A DNA stretch of 64,000 bases from Varibaculum cambriense (GTDB taxonomy: Bacteria > Actinomycetota > Actinomycetes > Actinomycetales > Actinomycetaceae). A model generated the notes under the pieces. It worked only from the letters and a program-made list of their open reading frames with translations. It did not search any database and was not told the origin of the DNA. This document shows positions 7,394 to 16,153 of this stretch, in pieces (within the stretch, counting starts at the first letter, position 1; the number at the start of each line of letters is the position of its first letter). The stretch spans positions 186,001 through 250,000 of the forward strand of contig NZ_PKHX01000002.1 of the NCBI RefSeq assembly GCF_002848005.1, written 5' to 3'. The position numbers were made by a program, and so were the translations under genes.

Positions 7394-9961
7394 TTATAGT
7401 ACGTCACGTCGTTGCAGGTAGCGCATCGCCAACCAGCCAATGGGGGCGCGCATCCAAAAAGTGAGTAGCCGATACAGCAAGGCTCCCGATAGGGCAATGG
7501 CGCCCGGTACGCCCGCCACTTGCAAACCGGCAGTTAGGGCTGCCTCTACCGGACCGAGTCCGCCGGGAGTGGGAATCATAGAACCCAAAGTGTTTGACAC
7601 TAGGAAAGTAACCGTAATAGTAGCTATTGGTAAATGGTAGCCAAATGCTGCCAGAGCACAATAAAAGGCTGCTACCTGCAGACCGGTTTGCATTAAACAT
7701 CCCACAGTGGTGAGTGCCATTCTGCGGGGACTGGAAGTAATCCAGATTAGGCGTGGCCAAACTTGGCGAAAAGTGGGTTGCACCTTAGCCCAAATCCATT
7801 TACGCACCTGGGGAACCGCCATAGCCGCCACTAGTAGCGCCACTATCGACAAGACGGTCGCCAATACTGTCGAGGAAGGTAAACGCACGTTCATGGAGGT
7901 TCCGGTAAACATAACCATGACGGCTAGTAGCGCTACCGTAATAACAAACTGGAATAGTTGCATTAGGGAAACGGTTGCCAGCGCAAGAGCGCCACTCATC
8001 TGCTTCTTGGTTAGATACCGCAGGTTAAGGGCGCCCACTCCCACTCCTGCAGGTACTACTAAAGAGGTCACCGAGCCCGCCAATTGCAATAAGAATAGCT
8101 CGCCGTAGCCTAAGCGATTGGGGGTTACTGCCTGCAGGGACAGCGCTTGGCCGCTACTCATAGCTATGGCAAAGAAAGCCCCGATGAGAATCCACCAAAC
8201 GTTGGCGGTAGAAATGGTGGTATAGATTTCTTTGAAGTTTAAAGAACCCAAAATAATCAGTACTGCCATAACTCCCAGGGCGGTGAATAGCAAAGAAGAG
8301 TAGGAGAAACGGCGTAACTGAGCCCGCGGAACCGGGGTGGGATCGCTCTTGGCTGGGGAGAAGAGTTCTTGACGTAGCGTTGCAAGCAGCGGACTTTTGC
8401 GAAGTTTTTGTCTGGTCGCGGAAGGCAGAGCCAAGGTTTGCAGTACTGGCACCATAGCTTCGATTTGGGAAGCGGGGACTACTGCTCGCATGGCCGCAAC
8501 TGCCCGGTCTTTTCCGAGGTAAAGACTAGTTAAAACTAGCAACTGAACCTGGTCAATTAATATCGACATTTTCGAGGCAGCGACTTCCCCATCGGACCAG
8601 TTAAGAAAGTATAGGGATCCATCTGCTCCTAAACATAAGTTATCTGCATTAATGTTACGGTGAGCCAGGCCGTTTTGATGGGCTTTTAAAAGCTGTGACC
8701 AGGCAGCACCTAATTGTTCATCGGAGATGTCAGAGGGAGAGAGGCTAGAAAAAGAGCGCAAAGAAACATCGTCTTCGAAGACATTTAGCATGGTGCTTCC
8801 ATAGTGAGCCAGACCATGATACGGGCGAGTTTTAAGCTGTGCCCGGGTAGTCATCGCTCCCATAAGCGCCGTGTATTCTCCGTTTTGCCGCACGGTAGCA
8901 GCGGTTGATTTTGAAAAAGAACGTAGCCGCAGATTGGTCCAGATTCCAGTGATCCAGGTAGAAAGGCGGGAATCTCCATCGGTAGCTATCATGCGATAGC
9001 GACGGTTGTTCTCAGCAATAACGCAATAAACCCTTTCACCGGGTCTTACCGTTTCCGTAAAAGATTTTAGGTCGCCACCGGCAAAGGTAGCTAGTTCTAA
9101 AACTGGATCGACGTCTAGGTTCTTCTTTTCCATCTCCCCGACTGGTACTAGGGAACCGCTTTCGGTAGTGAAGGTAACCTCCTCTACGCTAAGCAGATCA
9201 CCTTCCGTGGGAGGATCGAGACGTAAAATCATCCGGGGAGTGATTCCCACTTGGATCAGAGCAGTAATCAGCGCCCGTCCCGTCGGACGGTAGTTGCGTA
9301 CCCCCCAAACGTAACGTCCTAGGCAACCGGTTAAAGTTCCTAAAAATACCGTGATTAGCGCGGAGGGTAAGGTCATGCGTCCCTGTAAGACCGCTAAGAG
9401 TAAAATGGCCCAGGTTAATACCCACAGCACCCGCACTAACTGGTCACGACGGCGTTCACCGGCCATAGTCATCATGGCCACTACCGAAGTGAAGGGAATA
9501 GAGATTGCTACTATTGATCCCTCTACGGACCACACTTTCAAAGCATTGGAAAATACGTGGGGAAGAGCAGAGATCAAAGTGGCAGCCCCTAAAGCCACCA
9601 TCCCTCCGACTACGGCAGTAAAAGCAGCTTGAAAAGTGCGTACCCATTGGCGGCGTAAAGCCAACATGGCAATTAAAGCTATCGGAGCTGCCAAAATAAA
9701 TAGGTTTTGCAACATCGAGAGCGGCAGTAGCAGGATTTGAGCCAAGGTGGTATTTACGAATACTTTGGTCAGATCCTGGGCAACTGCCTGGGTAGTGGCA
9801 TGGGCGTAGATAGCCATTAGAACTATCAAGACTATAGCTGCGAGGTACATCCCGGCGCGAGCCAGGTCGTCAATGCGTCGCAAATGGGAATTCTTAGCGT
9901 CAACAATTTCGGTGAGATGCTGATTTAGCTGCCCCTTAGCTACATCTCCCGAAATGCTCAT
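7394..9961 (-). CDS. Flippase-like (LPG-synthase transmembrane) protein with central pseudokinase
   Basis: This 855-residue protein has three parts: an N-terminal membrane domain (about residues 35-215, several helices), a central soluble kinase-like region (about 250-540), and a C-terminal UPF0104/lysylphosphatidylglycerol-synthase-type membrane domain (about 555-850) with GVGVGALNLRY and PTPGGLGPVEAALTAG. The kinase catalytic loop reads HRNINADN (434-441) and the DFG position reads NWSDG (454-458). Both catalytic aspartates are therefore replaced by asparagine, which predicts a pseudokinase. The C-terminal family moves or flips lipids or lipid-linked products, but the substrate here is unknown. 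It diverges from dedA. Confidence 0.8.
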   Translation of the reverse strand: MSISGDVAKGQLNQHLTEIVDAKNSHLRRIDDLARAGMYLAAIVLIVLMAIYAHATTQAVAQDLTKVFVNTTLAQILLLPLSMLQNLFILAAPIALIAMLALRRQWVRTFQAAFTAVVGGMVALGAATLISALPHVFSNALKVWSVEGSIVAISIPFTSVVAMMTMAGERRRDQLVRVLWVLTWAILLLAVLQGRMTLPSALITVFLGTLTGCLGRYVWGVRNYRPTGRALITALIQVGITPRMILRLDPPTEGDLLSVEEVTFTTESGSLVPVGEMEKKNLDVDPVLELATFAGGDLKSFTETVRPGERVYCVIAENNRRYRMIATDGDSRLSTWITGIWTNLRLRSFSKSTAATVRQNGEYTALMGAMTTRAQLKTRPYHGLAHYGSTMLNVFEDDVSLRSFSSLSPSDISDEQLGAAWSQLLKAHQNGLAHRNINADNLCLGADGSLYFLNWSDGEVAASKMSILIDQVQLLVLTSLYLGKDRAVAAMRAVVPASQIEAMVPVLQTLALPSATRQKLRKSPLLATLRQELFSPAKSDPTPVPRAQLRRFSYSSLLFTALGVMAVLIILGSLNFKEIYTTISTANVWWILIGAFFAIAMSSGQALSLQAVTPNRLGYGELFLLQLAGSVTSLVVPAGVGVGALNLRYLTKKQMSGALALATVSLMQLFQFVITVALLAVMVMFTGTSMNVRLPSSTVLATVLSIVALLVAAMAVPQVRKWIWAKVQPTFRQVWPRLIWITSSPRRMALTTVGCLMQTGLQVAAFYCALAAFGYHLPIATITVTFLVSNTLGSMIPTPGGLGPVEAALTAGLQVAGVPGAIALSGALLYRLLTFWMRAPIGWLAMRYLQRRDVL

Positions 9962-10094
9962 GCTTTGATTCTATGCGTTATTAGGGGTGCATACCTAGAT
10001 GTGAACTTGCGCCCAGCCGGCTTTGCGGCCTGTCCGCCCCTTGGCATGCTCGTCTAGGATGAGAAAGGATCATGAATTAGCATCAGGAGGACGA

Positions 10095-10754
10095 ATGCTT
10101 GCGTCTGTAATACCCGCAGGAGCCTTAGATTATCTAACCGACCCTAATCTTCTGCTTAACACTTTGCTGGCAGAGCTTGGTGGCTGGATGGTGGCTGCGG
10201 TCGCCCTGATAGTTTTCATCGAGTCGGGAGTGTTATTCCCGGTGCTGCCGGGTGACTCTATGATTTTTGCGCTTGGTATCTTGCATAACCGGATACCGGG
10301 AGTCCCGGAATGGTTAACTTTTCTAGTGCTATTTGTGGCTGCTATCTGCGGAAATATGGTGGGGTACTGGTTGGGACGTAAATTTGGGCGGCGGCTTTTC
10401 AAAGATGATGCCCGTTATTTATCAACTGAAAACATGCACAAATCTGAGGACTTTTTCCGCCGCTACGGTGGGGTGGCGCTAGTCCTGGCCCGCTTTGTAC
10501 CCTTTGTACGTACTTTTGTCCCCATCATTGCCGGTATCGGTAAACAAAATTACCGCCTATTCCTGATCTGGAACATGGTGGGAGCCGCCCTCTGGATCGG
10601 AGTTTTCATGCTGGCGGGAGTACTATTGGGAGATATTCCGGTGGTAGCTAATAACGTAGAGGTAATCGCGATTGCAATTGTGGCTATCTCGGTGTTGCCG
10701 ATGGTAGTTAGCTACTTTAAAACTCGATCCAGCAAGCAAAAAGCCGCCAAATAG
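10095..10754 (+). CDS. DedA/VTT-domain membrane protein
   Basis: DedA proteins (VTT domain) scramble or recycle lipids such as undecaprenyl phosphate and support envelope homeostasis. Typical motifs are ESGVLFPVLPGDSMIF, GNMVGYWLGRKFGRRLF and RYGGVALVLARFVPFVRT. The ATG at 10095 is preceded by AGGAGG with a good spacing and gives 219 residues, the usual size; an upstream extension of the frame is unlikely to be used. It is transcribed away from the flippase-like gene, with 133 bases between the two starts. The two may share envelope-lipid functions (inference). Confidence 0.9.
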   Translation: MLASVIPAGALDYLTDPNLLLNTLLAELGGWMVAAVALIVFIESGVLFPVLPGDSMIFALGILHNRIPGVPEWLTFLVLFVAAICGNMVGYWLGRKFGRRLFKDDARYLSTENMHKSEDFFRRYGGVALVLARFVPFVRTFVPIIAGIGKQNYRLFLIWNMVGAALWIGVFMLAGVLLGDIPVVANNVEVIAIAIVAISVLPMVVSYFKTRSSKQKAAK

Positions 10755-10785
10755 GGCAGGTTAAGAACTAGCCGAAGGAGATCGA

Positions 10786-11058
10786 TTATTCGTCGCGCTC
10801 GATGGCTACTACTTCGTAACCGGCCTCTTTAATGGTGTCGCGAATAGTCTGATCCTCGATTTCATAATCCGTGAGGATAGTGACTTGGCTGGGTTCGTTA
10901 CTGCGCAACAACACTGACACCCGTTTGACGGTTTCTAAACTTTCTAGAGCTGCAGTGATATGTTCTACGCACTTTTGGCAAGTCATGCCGGTGACTGAAA
11001 CATCTATGGTGCGGTCATTGGCTTTCTTACCGGGTTGTTTTGCTGGGAAAAACCGCAT
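10786..11058 (-). CDS. Small heavy-metal-associated (HMA) domain protein, CopZ-like
   Basis: A 90-residue protein with one HMA domain. The metal-binding motif GMTCQKC lies at about residues 24-30, and the fold ends near AGYEVVAIERDE. Such proteins carry Cu(I) or similar metal to P-type ATPases or regulators. A basic stretch of about 15 residues precedes the domain. No copper ATPase or CsoR-type repressor is adjacent, so the partner is elsewhere. A purine-rich ribosome site lies before the ATG. Confidence 0.82.
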   Translation of the reverse strand: MRFFPAKQPGKKANDRTIDVSVTGMTCQKCVEHITAALESLETVKRVSVLLRSNEPSQVTILTDYEIEDQTIRDTIKEAGYEVVAIERDE

Positions 11059-11157
11059 ATTTCATCCTCTTCTCTAGTAGTTCTACCTAGCCTAAAGTTT
11101 AATCTCTTATAGAAGCTTTGCAACGCCAGGTGTTAATAAGGCCTAGAGATAGCAAGA

Positions 11158-11190
11158 CGGGGCAGGAGATTGAGGGAATCTCCTGCCCCG
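11158..11190 (-). terminator. Rho-independent-type hairpin after the surface-protein gene
   Basis: A perfect 14-bp stem, CGGGGCAGGAGATT paired with AATCTCCTGCCCCG across a five-base loop. It lies 45 bases past the stop of the minus-strand gene at 11235-12518. The U-tract on the minus strand is weak (TCTTGCT). Confidence 0.7.
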
Positions 11191-11234
11191 TACCTGACCG
11201 ATCTAGAAACCGTTAAGGCCAGTTCCCAGTGGAC

Positions 11235-12518
11235 TTAACCGTTCATCAACGATCTGGTCAGGGCTATGGCGCCACCTGCGCCGATTAACCCAAGAACTGC
11301 AATCGCGGCAATGGTACCGAGTCCACCCATGCGGTCAACCACGCTCGGGTTCGCATTGGCGGATCTAGCCGCGGCGGGCGCCGAGGGCGCCGCCTTGGGT
11401 TCTTCTACTCCTTGAACTTGACTGGCGGTCCCATTGCCAGTGTCTTCCTGCGCGTTACCGGACCCTTCCTGAGCCGGTTTCGCGGAGTTGTCCGAGGTAG
11501 TAGAAGAGTTATTGTTACTTGCGTTATTAGAGGAAGCTACGGGAGCCTCGCGGTACCGAACCGAGCCGGGAACCGTCACGGTGCGAGTGTTTTCCCGATT
11601 CTGAATAATGGTGCGTACCGGAGCGGGCTGCGCGGGCGCAGGATTGGCAGCCTGTCGCTGACTAGTTGCAGCCTTAGATGCGGGGGCAGAACTGCTGGGC
11701 TTTGCTGCTCGAGGGGTCGTCTTCTTGTCCGCTGCATCCAGAACAGGTGCCGAACGTTCTACCGTCGGAGGCTTCGGAGTATCGGGAACTTCGGGAACAT
11801 CAGGATGGCTGGGCTCCGTATCCGGGTCAGTTTCCGGTGGCGGAGTCGGGCGAGTATCTAGAACCTTTAAGTCGGCCGCTTCCGGGGCGCGGAACTGGTG
11901 CAAGGTTAAGAGGGGATTCCAATCCTGCTTTACCGCCTGCGGATTTACTAGGAACTTTTTGATTTCCAGGTACTTATCAAAAGTATTGTTCTCCAAAACA
12001 GTGCTGAAATCATATTCGCAGCCAGTGTTTACTTTCAAGGCTCCGTAGATCTCGTCCTCTAGTTGGACAAATACCCAGGGGTGAAGGTTCTTGACCGAGC
12101 TGTCAAAGTGGTAGCTGCCAGCCAGTCCGAGACCCGAGTTCCCTACCGAGCCTTGTAACCACCGCGAGCTTTCCTCAGCGCCAGGTTCAAAACTGTACAT
12201 ATAGCCGCCGCCGTTTGGATTTGTGTAGCTTTCGCGGCTGGGGAAGGGGCTGTTTTCAGAGTCAGAAACGGTTAGGAACCAATCTTTACCGGCAGGGAGT
12301 TTATTAATTCGCACGTTTTCATAGCCCAACTGATCTGAGCCAATGCATCCGGCTAAAAATTTGGGAGTGTTCGCGACCGAGGTAGATACCGCCACGTTAC
12401 CGGCTGGCGATTCATCTGCCACGTTACCGGCCGCCGCGACTGCTAAGAGACCGGCAGGTATCAATGCCGTTGCGCAAACCCCGGAAACTAGGGTCTTGGC
12501 GAAGTTCTTAAGCCTCAT
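11235..12518 (-). CDS. Secreted surface protein with C-terminal membrane anchor
   Basis: I do not recognise the extracellular domain. The 427-residue product has an N-terminal signal peptide (basic start, then a hydrophobic run ending near AAAGNVADE), a globular region to about residue 205 with three cysteines, a long Pro/Ser/Thr/Ala-rich stalk, and a C-terminal hydrophobic helix followed by a very short tail. No LPXTG motif is present, so it is probably held by the helix itself. The ATG at 12518 is preceded by GAGGGA. A CRP-like palindrome lies about 115 bases upstream at 12633. Confidence 0.7.
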   Translation of the reverse strand: MRLKNFAKTLVSGVCATALIPAGLLAVAAAGNVADESPAGNVAVSTSVANTPKFLAGCIGSDQLGYENVRINKLPAGKDWFLTVSDSENSPFPSRESYTNPNGGGYMYSFEPGAEESSRWLQGSVGNSGLGLAGSYHFDSSVKNLHPWVFVQLEDEIYGALKVNTGCEYDFSTVLENNTFDKYLEIKKFLVNPQAVKQDWNPLLTLHQFRAPEAADLKVLDTRPTPPPETDPDTEPSHPDVPEVPDTPKPPTVERSAPVLDAADKKTTPRAAKPSSSAPASKAATSQRQAANPAPAQPAPVRTIIQNRENTRTVTVPGSVRYREAPVASSNNASNNNSSTTSDNSAKPAQEGSGNAQEDTGNGTASQVQGVEEPKAAPSAPAAARSANANPSVVDRMGGLGTIAAIAVLGLIGAGGAIALTRSLMNG

Positions 12519-12632
12519 GATCAAATCCCTCATCTATTGCGGAGCCGTTGTTGGGAACGCTCCATTTATCTGGTACCTGTTCTAATCTTACCGCTTGGTT
12601 AATAAATTGCCAGCTGATAATTATCTAATCTA

Positions 12633-12648
12633 GGTGATATGAGTCACA
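12633..12648. promoter_or_regulatory. Candidate CRP/GlxR-family operator
   Basis: GGTGATATGAGTCACA has the GTGA-N6-TCAC architecture of CRP/GlxR sites (TGTGA-N6-TCACA) and lacks only the first T. It lies about 115 bases upstream of the surface-protein start at 12518. The same flanking halves recur at 32676. Confidence 0.5.
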
Positions 12649-12724
12649 AAACGCTCTGACCGCGCTAAAGAGTACCTCCTTCGGAGTTAAAAATTGCGAA
12701 ATTCCCCGAAGAAACCCTATTTTC

Positions 12725-12748
12725 AATACTTACCACCCGGTAAGTATT
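12725..12748. other. Hairpin overlapping the purB stop codon
   Basis: AATACTTACC and GGTAAGTATT form a 10-bp stem with a four-base loop, touching the end of purB. The T-run follows on the plus strand, not on the purB strand, so it is not an obvious terminator for purB. It may be an mRNA-stabilising structure. Confidence 0.45.
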
Positions 12749-14192
12749 AGTTTTTTAATGCTTCCCCGGTGGCGAGTTCTTCAGCATAACCGAAGTAGGT
12801 TTGGGGGGTAAGCGCCAACAATCGAGACTCGGCTTCCTCAGATAGCCCTAAGGAAAGTAGGAAGTCTTTCATCGCTGCCTCATCAACATGGCTATCGCGA
12901 GTCAGCTCTTTCAGCCTTTCGTACGGGTTATCCATTCCCGGGGTTCCGGCTAGTCCCTCTACTCGCATCACCTGTTGCACGGCCTCGCCCAGTACTTCCC
13001 AGTTCTGGTCAAGGTCACGCGCCATTACCTGCTTCGCCACATCCAATCCCCGCAAGCCTCCCTGAAGATTGGATAGCGCGAGCAGCGAGTGCCCGATAGC
13101 CACCCCAATATTGCGTTGGGTAGAAGAATCGGTTAAATCGCGCTGCAGACGCGAAGTAACTAAAGTCTGCGCCAAAGTTTCTAGCAGCGCACAGGAAATC
13201 TCGAGGTTAGCTTCCGCATTTTCAAAACGAATCGGATTTACCTTATGCGGCATAGTAGAAGACCCAGTAGAGCCTTGCGCCGCCAGATTCTGGTGGAAGT
13301 AACCCATAGAAATGTAACTCCAGCAATCGGTGGCCAGGTTGTGCAGGATCCGGTTAGTGCGCGCTAAGTCGCTATAAAGCTCACTTTGCCAGTCATGCGA
13401 TTCAATCTGGGTAGTAAGCGGATTCCAAGCAAGACCCAAATGCTCCACAAACGACTTAGCGAGCTGCGGCCAGTTAGCACCCGGAATCGCCACTTTATGT
13501 GCTGCCCAAGTGCCGGTAGCACCGTTGATCTTACCCAAATATTCGGTTTTTTCGATCCGGGAAAGTTGGCGGCGCAAGCGGAAAGCAAACACTGCCATCT
13601 CTTTGCCTAAAGTCACCGGGGTGGCCGGTTGACCGTGAGTATGTGCCAGCATAGGAACTGTTGCCGCCTGGCGAGCTAACTCCGAAAGCTGGTCGACTAG
13701 CTGGCGCGCTTGCGGTAGCCACACCTGCTGAATCGCGGCTTTAATCCCAATTCCGTAGGCCAGGTTATTAATATCCTCAGAGGTACAAAAAATATGTACC
13801 GCCGCCAGGTAGTTAGGCAGGGAAGTTTTACCCAGGACTTCCGAAGCACCGCGCAGCCGCGCCTGCAGGAAATATTCCACTGCTTTCACGTCATGTTTAG
13901 TTTCGGCTTCGATTTCCTTTAGCTCTGCCACTTCAGCTTCGCCAAAAGTAGTGATCAGCGAACGCAAATAGCGTTTTTCGTCCTCGCTAAAGGGGCTTAC
14001 CCCTTTTAATACCCGGTTATCCGCCAAGAAAATTAGCCACTCTACCTCGACTAATAACCGGGCGCGGTTTAACGCCGGTTCTGATAGGTAATTGGTGAGC
14101 GCACTAACCTGAGCGCGGTAGCGGCCATCTAAGGGACCTAAAGCAATATCGGTTTTGGCGAAATCAAAGCAGTCATCAAAAAGGGTTTGCAT
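12747..14192 (-). CDS. purB: Adenylosuccinate lyase
   Basis: PurB acts twice in purine synthesis, splitting SAICAR to AICAR and adenylosuccinate to AMP, with fumarate released each time. Typical segments are IALGPLDGRYRAQV near the N-terminus, AHTHGQPATPVTLGKEM and the catalytic-loop signature GSSTMPHKVNPIRFENAEAN. The ATG at 14192 gives 481 residues; AGGAG lies only two bases upstream, so a TTG at 14225 cannot be excluded. The gene stands alone, with a HisC-family gene divergent to it. Confidence 0.94.
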   Translation of the reverse strand: MQTLFDDCFDFAKTDIALGPLDGRYRAQVSALTNYLSEPALNRARLLVEVEWLIFLADNRVLKGVSPFSEDEKRYLRSLITTFGEAEVAELKEIEAETKHDVKAVEYFLQARLRGASEVLGKTSLPNYLAAVHIFCTSEDINNLAYGIGIKAAIQQVWLPQARQLVDQLSELARQAATVPMLAHTHGQPATPVTLGKEMAVFAFRLRRQLSRIEKTEYLGKINGATGTWAAHKVAIPGANWPQLAKSFVEHLGLAWNPLTTQIESHDWQSELYSDLARTNRILHNLATDCWSYISMGYFHQNLAAQGSTGSSTMPHKVNPIRFENAEANLEISCALLETLAQTLVTSRLQRDLTDSSTQRNIGVAIGHSLLALSNLQGGLRGLDVAKQVMARDLDQNWEVLGEAVQQVMRVEGLAGTPGMDNPYERLKELTRDSHVDEAAMKDFLLSLGLSEEAESRLLALTPQTYFGYAEELATGEALKN

Positions 14193-14345
14193 AACTCCTA
14201 TTATGGCACGAGGCCGCGCGGCCAAGTCACAGCGGATGCTCGGGAGAAGTTAGGAACTGGCGGGCAGGGGGAGATTAGCGATAGATGCCGCGGATGATTT
14301 TGAAACTCGAAAGCGCAGCGCGCAGAAACAAGGCAAACTTAAGCT

Positions 14346-15401
14346 ATGAGTCAGGTTCGATTACGGCAGGTGCTTTCCGACCTGCCCGCCTATGTGGCCG
14401 GGAAAGGCGATGCCGGCAAAGTAGTTAAGCTATCTAGTAATGAGCTGCCTTTCCCGCCCGCAAAACCGATTATCGAGGCCGGCGAGCAGGCTCTGAGCAG
14501 TATTAACCGTTATCCGGATGCCATTGGGAGCGCCCTGGCAGCAAAATTGGGGGCGCATTACCGGTTAAACCCCGAGCAGGTGGTGGTAGGCCCCGGATCG
14601 ATTCAGGTACTAGCGAATGCCTTAAGCGCCGTGGCGCAGGCGGGAAATAACGTGGTCTATGCCTGGCGCTCATTTGAGGCCTACCCGATCCTGGTGGGAA
14701 TCACCGGCGCCTCTTCCCGGCAGATCCCGCTTAACAGTCACGGCGGCCATGACCTGGACGCGATTTTAAGCGCGGTGGACGAAAACACGGCGGCGGTTAT
14801 CCTGTGTAGCCCGAACAATCCTACGGGGACTTCTTTGACCGGGACTCAGGTTCGCGATTTTTTGGCGGCTTTGCCTACGCAGGTGCTGGCGGTTTTGGAC
14901 GAAGCGTATTTCGAATTTGATACTTCCCCCGGTCACGTTGACGGGGCGACTTTACTCGCGGACTTTCCTAATTTGCTGGTGCTGCGTACTTTTTCGAAAG
15001 CCTACGGATTGGCGGGCCTGCGTTGTGGTTACGGTTTAACCAGCCCCTACCTGGCGGAAGCGATCCGCAAAGTGGCTACTCCTTTTGGACTGTCTGGGGT
15101 AGCGGAAGCTTGCGCCCTGGCGGCACTGGCCGATAATGCGGCGATGCTCTCTCAGGTGTCCCAGATCTGTAAGGAGCGTGAGCGGGTTCTTAGTGAATTG
15201 CGTAATCTTGGTTGGACAATCCCGCAAGCAGGGGGCAACTTTATCTGGTTTGGCGCTCCGGTAGGGGCACAAATTCAGGCGGCGGCACTTTCCCAGGGAG
15301 TACAAACGCGGGGATTTGTCGAGGGCGTGCGGGTAACTATCGGTAGCCGGGCAGAAAATGATCAGTTCTTGACGGCTATTAGCAGTATAAAACCCAGCTA
15401 A
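14346..15401 (+). CDS. Histidinol-phosphate/aromatic aminotransferase (HisC family)
   Basis: A 351-residue PLP enzyme of the HisC family. KLSSNELPFPP, CSPNNPTGTSL, LDEAYFEF and the PLP-lysine motif RTFSKAYGLAGLRCGY are all present. The group includes histidinol-phosphate aminotransferase and the actinobacterial aromatic aminotransferase Pat, and the sequence alone does not separate them. No other his genes are nearby, which slightly favours the aromatic alternative. It starts 154 bases from purB on the opposite strand. Confidence 0.85.
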   Translation: MSQVRLRQVLSDLPAYVAGKGDAGKVVKLSSNELPFPPAKPIIEAGEQALSSINRYPDAIGSALAAKLGAHYRLNPEQVVVGPGSIQVLANALSAVAQAGNNVVYAWRSFEAYPILVGITGASSRQIPLNSHGGHDLDAILSAVDENTAAVILCSPNNPTGTSLTGTQVRDFLAALPTQVLAVLDEAYFEFDTSPGHVDGATLLADFPNLLVLRTFSKAYGLAGLRCGYGLTSPYLAEAIRKVATPFGLSGVAEACALAALADNAAMLSQVSQICKERERVLSELRNLGWTIPQAGGNFIWFGAPVGAQIQAAALSQGVQTRGFVEGVRVTIGSRAENDQFLTAISSIKPS

Positions 15402-15436
15402 ATTACTGTTTTTCGTGGGTATGGAGCCGATAATTT

Positions 15437-16153
15437 TTAAACCAGTAAATCGCGGTAGCGCCAAAACAGATCGCGCCGCCAATCGGCCACGGCCGGATCT
15501 ACTGTTATCGCTGACGGGAGCTGCTGGGTGAGCTGTTCGCTAAGGTCCTCCGGCATCGCCTGGGGAGTACCGGCACTATCAAGTAGAAAAACTACCGGCC
15601 AAGTACCAGGTTTAAAGCCTTGAAAGCTGGCGGTTAAAGCTCGCAGTGTTTGTCCGCTTGGTATCGGTAGCTCGGATGCCAAAGAAGCCAACGTTTGGGC
15701 GTGTTCACTGGTTGCCGGGGTGACCTCTAAGGATTCCGAAGCAATCGGGGTGAGGGCATCCTCGGTGGGAATCCCCGCTACCAGGGGTGTCAAACGCGGC
15801 AGATTATGAGCTTCCACCGTGATTTCAAATTGTCCCTCCGGGTTAAGGAGGGCGCCTATCGGCTGGGGGTGTTTGGCGTTCTCGCGGATCGCATCGAGAT
15901 GTTCAGTTAGGAGGGCGGCGTTAACCTCGGCGGATGCGGGGGCGCGCAACCGGCTAGCGTAGGCAACTAAAAATTGGGAGTCCCCCTGGGAGCACAGTTC
16001 GCCGCTGCTATAGACGGGATAGCTTGCGAGGGCGCGCAGCAGCGGCTCCAGCCGGCCGGTAGCTCTCGTCATATATATGGCTTGATCGAGGGGACCGTCT
16101 TTTTCCCTTTTTAACCGGTAATCTCGCACCCGGTTGCGTAGCGTTTTTTTCAT
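15437..16153 (-). CDS. Conserved hypothetical protein coupled to a surface-protein gene
   Basis: A 238-residue, apparently soluble protein with no signal peptide or membrane helix. I do not recognise it with confidence. The N-terminal half (LLRALASYPVYSSGE ... FLVAYASRL) faintly recalls SseB-type domains, but this is not strong enough for a call. Its ATG follows the stop codon of the surface-protein gene (16154-17638) with no gap, so the pair is probably co-transcribed and translationally coupled. Confidence 0.6.
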   Translation of the reverse strand: MKKTLRNRVRDYRLKREKDGPLDQAIYMTRATGRLEPLLRALASYPVYSSGELCSQGDSQFLVAYASRLRAPASAEVNAALLTEHLDAIRENAKHPQPIGALLNPEGQFEITVEAHNLPRLTPLVAGIPTEDALTPIASESLEVTPATSEHAQTLASLASELPIPSGQTLRALTASFQGFKPGTWPVVFLLDSAGTPQAMPEDLSEQLTQQLPSAITVDPAVADWRRDLFWRYRDLLV

